Below, one piece after another: positions 1 through 4,336 of a stretch of DNA of 10,702 nt. Positions within the stretch are counted from its first letter, which is position 1, and the number at the start of each line of letters is the position of its first letter. The stretch lies in NCBI GenBank assembly GCA_903822375.1, contig CAIJOU010000826.1, positions 1 through 10,702 of the forward strand, in the 5' to 3' direction. The notes under the pieces are model-generated. The model was not told where the DNA came from and did not search any database. It saw nothing but the letters and a program-made list of their open reading frames with translations. The position numbers and the translations under genes are program-made. This DNA comes from Candidatus Hydrogenedentota bacterium (lineage in GTDB: Bacteria; Hydrogenedentota; Hydrogenedentia; Hydrogenedentales; CAITNO01).

Positions 1-549
1 CAGGTAGTAGGGGCCCATGTCGAACATGGGCCCGCCGCCCGCCTCGTAATAGAACTCGGGATCGGGGTGCCACGATTCATGGCCGTGGCACTGCATGAAC
101 GCGGTGGCCGAAACGGGCTCGCCGATCCATCCATCATCGATCAGCTTGCGGCAGGTCTGGATGCCGGCGCCCAGCACGGTGTCGGGCGCACAGCCGACGC
201 ACAGCCCCCTGTCCCCCGCCAGACGCAGCAGTTCCGTGCCCTGCGCGCGTGTGAGGGTCAGTGGCTTTTCATTGTAGACATGCTTGCCCGCCTCCAGCAC
301 GCGCAGTGCCACCTCGTGGTGGGCCTTGGGCACGGTGATGTTCAGCACCATCTCAATGGCGTCGTCGGCCAGCAGTTCATCCACCGTGCAGGCCTTCGGC
401 ACGCCGTGCTTCTTCGCCTTGGCCTCCGCGCGTTCCGGCTCGAGGTCCGCGCAGGCGGCGATATCAATCGCGTCAAAACGTTTTCCGGCCGCGAAATACA
501 GGTCGGAGATGTTGCCGCAGCCAATCACGCCAATCTTCATGGGTTCCAT
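1..549 (-). CDS. Gfo/Idh/MocA family oxidoreductase, cytosolic (3' part cut off by the window edge)
   Basis: This is the N-terminal 183 residues of an NAD(P)-dependent sugar or polyol dehydrogenase-like protein; the C-terminus lies beyond position 1. The N-terminus MEPMKIGVIGCGNI carries the Rossmann dinucleotide-binding glycine motif (residues 10-12). The family EKP motif is at 94-96, and the start of the substrate domain shows a GGGPMFDMGPYYL segment near residue 170. There is no signal peptide, so it should be cytosolic. In-frame ATGs exist at 558, 549 and 540. I chose 549 because the AAAGGA upstream then sits about 8 nt away. It is the last visible gene of a minus-strand run, starting 12 nt after the GxxExxY gene and two genes after ThuA. 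ThuA/Gfo pairs are common in carbohydrate loci of this kind of genome. The family call is secure; the substrate is unknown. Confidence 0.93.
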   Translation of the reverse strand, partial: MEPMKIGVIGCGNISDLYFAAGKRFDAIDIAACADLEPERAEAKAKKHGVPKACTVDELLADDAIEMVLNITVPKAHHEVALRVLEAGKHVYNEKPLTLTRAQGTELLRLAGDRGLCVGCAPDTVLGAGIQTCRKLIDDGWIGEPVSATAFMQCHGHESWHPDPEFYYEAGGGPMFDMGPYYL

Positions 550-561
550 CAAGGTCATCCT

Positions 562-1002
562 TTAGGTGAATCGTTCACGCAAAGCCGCGAAGGAATGAAG
601 GCGCAAAGGAAACCACCCGTTTCCCTGCAAGCCGTTTACGATACGGTGGATGCCGTCCCGGATCAAAGTGTCGCCGAAATTGATTAACAGGCCGAGCCGT
701 TTGCCGCTGAATCGAAGATATGTCAGCAACTGCTTGTGATGAACTTGTTCCAGTCTTTCCACGGACTTCAATTCCACTATTACCGAGTTCTCAACAATCA
801 AGTCGGCCCGGAAAGACTCTTCAAAATGGATTCCATCGTATTCCAAAGGAATTACCGCCTGGCGCAACACTTTGAGGCCCCGCCTCTCTATCCCATGCGC
901 CAGCAACAAATTGTACACGGACTCCAGAAGACCCGGCCCCAACCGCACGTGAAGCTTGTATGCCTCGTCAACGATTACCGCGGCAATCTGGTTCTCATCC
1001 AT
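562..1002 (-). CDS. GxxExxY protein (PD-(D/E)XK nuclease-like fold)
   Basis: A 146-residue protein. It carries the family signature GLLESVY (residues 24-30, G-x-x-E-x-x-Y) and a PD-(D/E)XK-like catalytic set: D67 in FRADLIV, then E77 and K79 in VELKS. The family is small, common in environmental genomes and without an established role; nuclease activity is inferred from the fold. I chose the start at 1002 because MDENQIAAVIVDEAYK matches the family start and GAGGGG lies 8 nt upstream. A longer open frame upstream crosses repeat DNA and the ThuA gene and is not credible. The last codons (ending ALRERFT) are encoded by a copy of an 8-bp-periodic repeat, and an inverted copy lies just upstream of the gene. 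Hand-counted GC at 721-960 is about 50%, against 75% for 1441-1500 in ThuA. This suggests an inserted cassette inside a sugar operon. Confidence 0.9.
   Translation of the reverse strand: MDENQIAAVIVDEAYKLHVRLGPGLLESVYNLLLAHGIERRGLKVLRQAVIPLEYDGIHFEESFRADLIVENSVIVELKSVERLEQVHHKQLLTYLRFSGKRLGLLINFGDTLIRDGIHRIVNGLQGNGWFPLRLHSFAALRERFT
575..609 (+). repeat. 8-bp-periodic repeat, left end of GxxExxY cassette
   Basis: After TCA come four 8-bp units: CGCAAAGC (578-585), CGCGAAGG (586-593), AATGAAGG (594-601) and CGCAAAGG (602-609). On the minus strand this DNA encodes the final residues of the GxxExxY protein. Confidence 0.8.
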
Positions 1003-1025
1003 CTTCCGTTCCCCTCTTCCACTTC

Positions 1026-1052
1026 TCTCTGCGCCTTTGCGGCTTTGCGTGA
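1026..1052 (-). repeat. 8-bp-periodic repeat, right end of GxxExxY cassette (inverted copy)
   Basis: Read on the minus strand, after TCA come CGCAAAGC (1049-1042), CGCAAAGG (1041-1034) and CGCAGAGA (1033-1026). It lies between the ThuA stop codon and the ribosome binding site of the GxxExxY gene, and is the inverted partner of the repeat at 575-609. Confidence 0.8.
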
Positions 1053-1060
1053 GCCTCCGC

Positions 1061-1705
1061 CTACCGGCTTGCCCAGAGCAGGCCGCGCTGCACGATCTCG
1101 CGGCATTCGGGCACGTCAAAGTCGGCGGCGATATGGCCGAAGGAGGCGTAAAACACGCGGCCGGCGCCGTAGCCGCGCTTCCACACGACGGGCATGACGC
1201 AGCCGTCGATCCAGGGCACGTGTGCGCCTGTGAAGGTGGTTGTGGCGAGCACCTCGTTGGTGGGGTCCACATGCATGTAGTAGCACTCGGAATGCATCTT
1301 AAAGTCGCCGATGCCCGCCATGAGCGGGTCGTCGGGGCGGGTGATCTTCACGGTATAGTCGATGGTGCCGCCGGGATGGTCCACGAACTGGCCGCCGGTC
1401 ATGAACTGATACTGGCAGTTGTTGCGAAACGCGTCGCACGTGCCGCCGTGCCAGCCGGCAATGCCGGACCCGGCGCGTACAGCCCCGCACAGGGCCTGTT
1501 CCTGCAGGTCGGTCAGCTGACCGCATGTCCAGCAGGGCACAATGAGATCGGCCGCGGCCAGGGTCGGCGCATCGCCAAACACATCAAGGGTGTCACGGAC
1601 ATCCACCTCGTAGCCGGCGTTGCGCAGGAAGGGCGCGAAGATTTCCACACACCGTTGGGGCTCGTGGCCTTCCCAGCCGCCCCAGACCATCAACGCCTTT
1701 TTCAT
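1061..1705 (-). CDS. ThuA-domain protein (trehalose-utilisation / GATase1-like fold)
   Basis: A 214-residue protein made almost entirely of a ThuA domain, a class I glutamine amidotransferase-like fold found in sugar-utilisation operons. Visible landmarks are GGWEGHEP (9-16), GIAGWHGGT (81-89, the equivalent of the nucleophile-elbow region), GGQFVDHPGG (104-113), HSECYYMHVDP (138-148) and GRVFYASFGHI (182-192), the typical C-terminal ThuA strand. No signal peptide is visible, so it is cytosolic. The start at 1705 is supported by AAGGAG 7 nt upstream. Family members are linked to trehalose and other disaccharide metabolism, but the reaction is generally unproven. Its natural partner is probably the Gfo oxidoreductase at 1-549, from which it is now separated by the GxxExxY gene. 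Confidence 0.92.
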   Translation of the reverse strand: MKKALMVWGGWEGHEPQRCVEIFAPFLRNAGYEVDVRDTLDVFGDAPTLAAADLIVPCWTCGQLTDLQEQALCGAVRAGSGIAGWHGGTCDAFRNNCQYQFMTGGQFVDHPGGTIDYTVKITRPDDPLMAGIGDFKMHSECYYMHVDPTNEVLATTTFTGAHVPWIDGCVMPVVWKRGYGAGRVFYASFGHIAADFDVPECREIVQRGLLWASR

Positions 1706-1860
1706 GGTATGTCTCCTTGATTACAGATGCGGCTGGAACCGCCTGCGTGAATACTCCTTCGTCAGAGTTCCATGGGAGTTATGAGAGTCATGGGAGTAAT
1801 GGGAATTGCGGACAGGGACCCGCGCCCATGACCATCGGAGCGGCGGTCCCCATGCGGGTG
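1706..1860. other. Intergenic region upstream of ThuA
   Basis: 155 bp between the ThuA start and the methyltransferase stop. It contains the ThuA ribosome binding site next to 1706 and a four-unit 9-bp tandem repeat (1772-1807). I see no convincing promoter or intrinsic terminator. The gap is long enough that ThuA could begin a separate transcript. Confidence 0.6.
1772..1807 (+). repeat. 9-bp tandem repeat, four units (ATGGGAGTN)
   Basis: The units are ATGGGAGTT (1772), ATGAGAGTC (1781), ATGGGAGTA (1790) and ATGGGAATT (1799). There are no indels between units. It lies in non-coding DNA between two minus-strand genes. Confidence 0.85.
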
Positions 1861-2445
1861 TCATTTAGGTTTGGTGGCCATGTATACGAAACATGGAGGC
1901 AGGTTCCTCCAAATGGGTCCGAAGCGGCGAATGCGGCCAAAGCGGGCCGGCATCTTGCCCGAGAAAAAACGCCGTCCCGAGGGAAGAATGGGGCTCATCG
2001 CGTAGGCGAAGGTCACAAAACGCCCGCCCGGCGCCAGCACCTTGAAGGTGGCGTCCAGCAGGCGATCCTGCAGTTCCTCGGGAAAGCGCGCCCACGGCAG
2101 GCCCGACACGATGGCCTCACAATCCTGGTGTCCCGCCTCGCGCAAATAGACAATCGCGTTTTCAGCGCTGTCCTGCACCACGTTGGCCTCGGGACAGCGC
2201 CTCCTGGTCGCCTCGACCAGCGAGGGCAGCACTTCCAGCGCCACGAAGAAGGAATCGGGCGTTTTCTTGCGCAAAATGGCCTCGGTAAACACGCCTTCGC
2301 CCGGTCCGTACTCGACGATGGTCTTGGCGCTTTTCAGGTCCGCCAGGTCGGTGATGGCGTCGGCCAGCGCACGGCTGCTGGGGCCAAAGGCCCCCGTGGT
2401 CTTGTTGTCCCGAATTGCCTCTTTCATGAAAGTCAGCCACGACAT
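1861..2445 (-). CDS. SAM-dependent methyltransferase, PmtA-like (phospholipid N-methyltransferase family)
   Basis: A 194-residue class I methyltransferase. SAM motif I is VEYGPGEGVFTE (44-55). The acidic end of strand 2 is E71 in FVALEV. Motif IV reads SGLPWARFP (114-122), which fits the SGLP form seen in phospholipid N-methyltransferases better than the N-[IL]-P-[FY] form of rRNA adenine dimethylases. A conserved LAPGGRFVTF segment is at 137-146. Length fits the PmtA group (about 200 residues), which methylates phosphatidylethanolamine at the membrane. I chose the start at 2445 (MSWLTFMKEAIRDNKTTGAFGPSS) because AGGAG lies about 10 nt upstream; the longer frame reads into arginine-rich junk. 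The gene starts 35 nt after the GH4 stop, so the two are probably co-transcribed, but I see no functional link. Phospholipid specificity is inferred; it could act on another substrate. Confidence 0.82.
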   Translation of the reverse strand: MSWLTFMKEAIRDNKTTGAFGPSSRALADAITDLADLKSAKTIVEYGPGEGVFTEAILRKKTPDSFFVALEVLPSLVEATRRRCPEANVVQDSAENAIVYLREAGHQDCEAIVSGLPWARFPEELQDRLLDATFKVLAPGGRFVTFAYAMSPILPSGRRFFSGKMPARFGRIRRFGPIWRNLPPCFVYMATKPK

Positions 2446-2480
2446 GTGTCTTGTTCTCCTGCGCGGTGCGCGGCGGGCGG

Positions 2481-3782
2481 TTAATGGTACTCGGGCAGCC
2501 ATCCGCGGTGCGCTTCGATCAAATCGTCGCACAAGGAGACGATTTCGTCAATGGTTAGTTCTGCGGCCGTGTGCGGGTCGAGCATGGCCGCGTGGTAGAT
2601 GTGATCCCTGCGGCCCGTCAGTGCCGCCTCGATCACCAGTTCCTGGACATTGATGCTGGTCCGGTTCAACGCGGCACACTGCGGCGGCAAATCGCCGACG
2701 TGGGTGGGGGTAACACCGTTGCGGTCGGCCACACACATCACCTCGACGCACGCGCGCGGCGGCAGGTTGGTGACAAGGCCGGTGTTGAGCACGTTGCCGC
2801 CAAAGGTGAAGGGAACGCCCGTCTGGACGGCGTCGGCAATATAGGAAGCGTACTCCGTGCTCCTTGCGTGCTTCAGCGGGGCGTCGCCGGTCAGTTCGGC
2901 GCGCATCTCCGCCCATCCCCTGATTTGCTCCTCGCAGCGGCGCGGGTATTCGTCCAGCGGAATGTGGAACTGTTCTATCAACTCCGGGCTGCGCGATTTG
3001 ATGAACCAGGGCACGTACTCCGACGAGTGCTCGCTCGACTCAGTAACGTAGTAACCGAAACGCTTCATCAGTTCAAAGCGGACCGTGTCGCGTCCCGCGT
3101 ACTCTGGAAGTTGTGCGCGCCGTTTGATCTCGGGATAAAGATCGTCGCCGTTGCGCGAGATTTCGAGCAGCCAACCCTGATGGTTGATGCCCGCGATCTT
3201 CCAGCGCAGATTGTCGGCTGGAAGGTCCAGTTCGGAGCACAGACAGGGCGCGCAAACCTGCACGCTGTGGCACAGTCCGACGCCGTGCACGCCCGTGGCC
3301 TTGAGCACCGCGCCGGTCAGCATCGCCATGGGGTTGGTGTAGTTCAGAAGCAGGACGTTCGGCGCGACCCTTTCCATGATGCGGCAGTACTCGAGCAGCA
3401 CGGGGATGGTCCGCAGGCCGCGGAAAATGCCGCCGATGCCCAGCGTGTCGCCAATGGTCTGGCGCAGGCCGTACTTCTTGGGGATCTCAAAATCCGTCAC
3501 CGTGCAGGGCCGGTAACCGCCGACCTGAATTGCGTTGACCGCATAGTCCGCGCCGGCCAGCGCCTTGTCGGCGTCGGCGGCAAGAAAGGCCTCCACGGTC
3601 ATGCCCGAATTCAGAGTGCGGTTCAGGTTGTTGACCATCCGTTCCGAATCGGCCAGGCGAACCGGATCAACATCGAGCAGGGCAATTTGCGCGCCGCGCA
3701 GCGATTCGACATGCATGCAGTCGCCCAGCACGTTCTTGGCGAACACGGTGCTACCCGCGCCGATGAAACAGATTTTTGCCAT
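2481..3782 (-). CDS. Glycoside hydrolase family 4, alpha-galactosidase/alpha-glucosidase (MelA/AglA type)
   Basis: A 433-residue GH4 enzyme. GH4 enzymes cleave glycosides by an NAD- and Mn-dependent oxidation-elimination mechanism in the cytoplasm. The N-terminus MAKICFIGAGSTVFAKNVLGD is the family's NAD-binding strand and loop (glycines 8 and 10). NYTNPMAML is at 147-155. The metal-ligand segment GLCHSVQ contains C171 and H172, and AGINHQGW contains H201. The CHS form and the STVFAKN start resemble the MelA/AglA branch rather than 6-phospho-glycosidases, so an unphosphorylated alpha-galactoside, alpha-glucoside or uronide is likely. Length is close to the roughly 450 residues of E. coli MelA. 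The start at 3782 has AAGGGA 9 nt upstream. A sugar role fits the nearby ThuA and Gfo genes; the exact sugar cannot be read from the sequence. Confidence 0.93.
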   Translation of the reverse strand: MAKICFIGAGSTVFAKNVLGDCMHVESLRGAQIALLDVDPVRLADSERMVNNLNRTLNSGMTVEAFLAADADKALAGADYAVNAIQVGGYRPCTVTDFEIPKKYGLRQTIGDTLGIGGIFRGLRTIPVLLEYCRIMERVAPNVLLLNYTNPMAMLTGAVLKATGVHGVGLCHSVQVCAPCLCSELDLPADNLRWKIAGINHQGWLLEISRNGDDLYPEIKRRAQLPEYAGRDTVRFELMKRFGYYVTESSEHSSEYVPWFIKSRSPELIEQFHIPLDEYPRRCEEQIRGWAEMRAELTGDAPLKHARSTEYASYIADAVQTGVPFTFGGNVLNTGLVTNLPPRACVEVMCVADRNGVTPTHVGDLPPQCAALNRTSINVQELVIEAALTGRRDHIYHAAMLDPHTAAELTIDEIVSLCDDLIEAHRGWLPEYH

Positions 3783-3920
3783 GGAACGATGTCCCTTGTT
3801 GAATGCGCGGCCGGGGACGGCCACAGGGGGGGATGATAGGGCTCCACGTGCCCGAGATTCAAACTCGGCGCAAACAACCCTTCGGCACCGCGCGAAACGA
3901 CATTGCGGAACACGCGATGC

Positions 3921-4262
3921 TCAGGCGTCCCCGCCGGGATTTGGGGAGAAGTAATCGCGCTTGTCCTTCAGGTCACGGAATTCATCGGCCGTGTCGAGTG
4001 GTTCGCGGCTTTCCTCAATGACCGGCCATTCAGCGGAGTATCGAACGTTCAGTTCAATGTACTCATGCCACTTTGCGGGCACCTCGTCGTCCGAATAGAT
4101 GGCATGCACCGGACATTCGTTGACGCACACGCCGCATTCAATGCATTCATCCGGGTCGATGACCAGCATCGTCTCCCCCTCGTGGAAACAGGTGACCGGA
4201 CAGACGCCGACGCATTCGGTATACTTGCATTTTATGCAGGGTTCGCAGACAACAAATGCCAT
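3921..4262 (-). CDS. fdxA: 7Fe ferredoxin, FdxA / Azotobacter ferredoxin I type
   Basis: A 113-residue soluble electron carrier with one 3Fe-4S and one 4Fe-4S cluster. The start MAFVVCEPCIKCKYTECVGV and all nine cysteine positions of the FdI group (C9, C12, C17, C21, C25, C40, C43, C46, C50) are present, including the CxxCxxC run IECGVC at 41-46. The tail, with YSDDEVPAKWHEYIELN followed by AEWPVI, is typical of FdxA. An additional cysteine at C6, a position usually occupied by threonine, gives an unusual CxxCxxC at 6-12. The start at 4262 has AGGAGA about 10 nt upstream; the longer open frame upstream overlaps the end of the next gene. It lies 74 nt downstream of the large secreted protein and 138 nt upstream of GH4. 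Its redox partner is not visible here. Confidence 0.95.
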   Translation of the reverse strand: MAFVVCEPCIKCKYTECVGVCPVTCFHEGETMLVIDPDECIECGVCVNECPVHAIYSDDEVPAKWHEYIELNVRYSAEWPVIEESREPLDTADEFRDLKDKRDYFSPNPGGDA

Positions 4263-4336
4263 GGGCCGGAATTCTCCTGTGGGTGCGTCATCACTGGACG
4301 GATTGTAGCGACTGGCTGTCGAGGCGCGCAAAGTTT

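Larger units (their letters stand above)
575..1052. mobile_element. Putative GxxExxY cassette bounded by inverted repeats
   Basis: The outermost 19 bp at the two ends are inverted copies differing at one base: 575-593 reads TCACGCAAAGCCGCGAAGG, and the complement of 1034-1052 reads the same except A for G at the 15th base. The enclosed 478 bp hold the GxxExxY gene, whose stop codon lies 13 bp outside the left repeat. Removing the segment leaves about 24 bp between the ThuA stop and the Gfo start, normal operon spacing. I see no target-site duplication and no transposase. Mobility is therefore an inference from the repeats, the lower GC and the clean placement. Confidence 0.45.

Noticed and set aside
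559..1060. Target-site duplication flanking the GxxExxY cassette
   Set aside because: Bases immediately outside the two inverted ends (564-574 and 1053-1060) do not match as a direct repeat under any boundary I tried.
1772..1807. CRISPR-like array
   Set aside because: Units of 9 bp without spacers and no cas genes; this is a simple tandem repeat. The same applies to 7154-7189.
2571..3836. Long plus-strand open frame opposite GH4 (421 codons)
   Set aside because: It is the antisense shadow of a strongly recognisable GH4 gene; high GC makes long opposite frames common and the translation shows no family motif.
3855..3875. Possible tRNA T-arm-like hairpin (5-bp stem CCGAG/CTCGG with a 7-nt loop) in the gap before GH4
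   Set aside because: The loop ATTCAAA is out of register with the TTCRANY consensus, and no anticodon arm or acceptor stem can be built around it.
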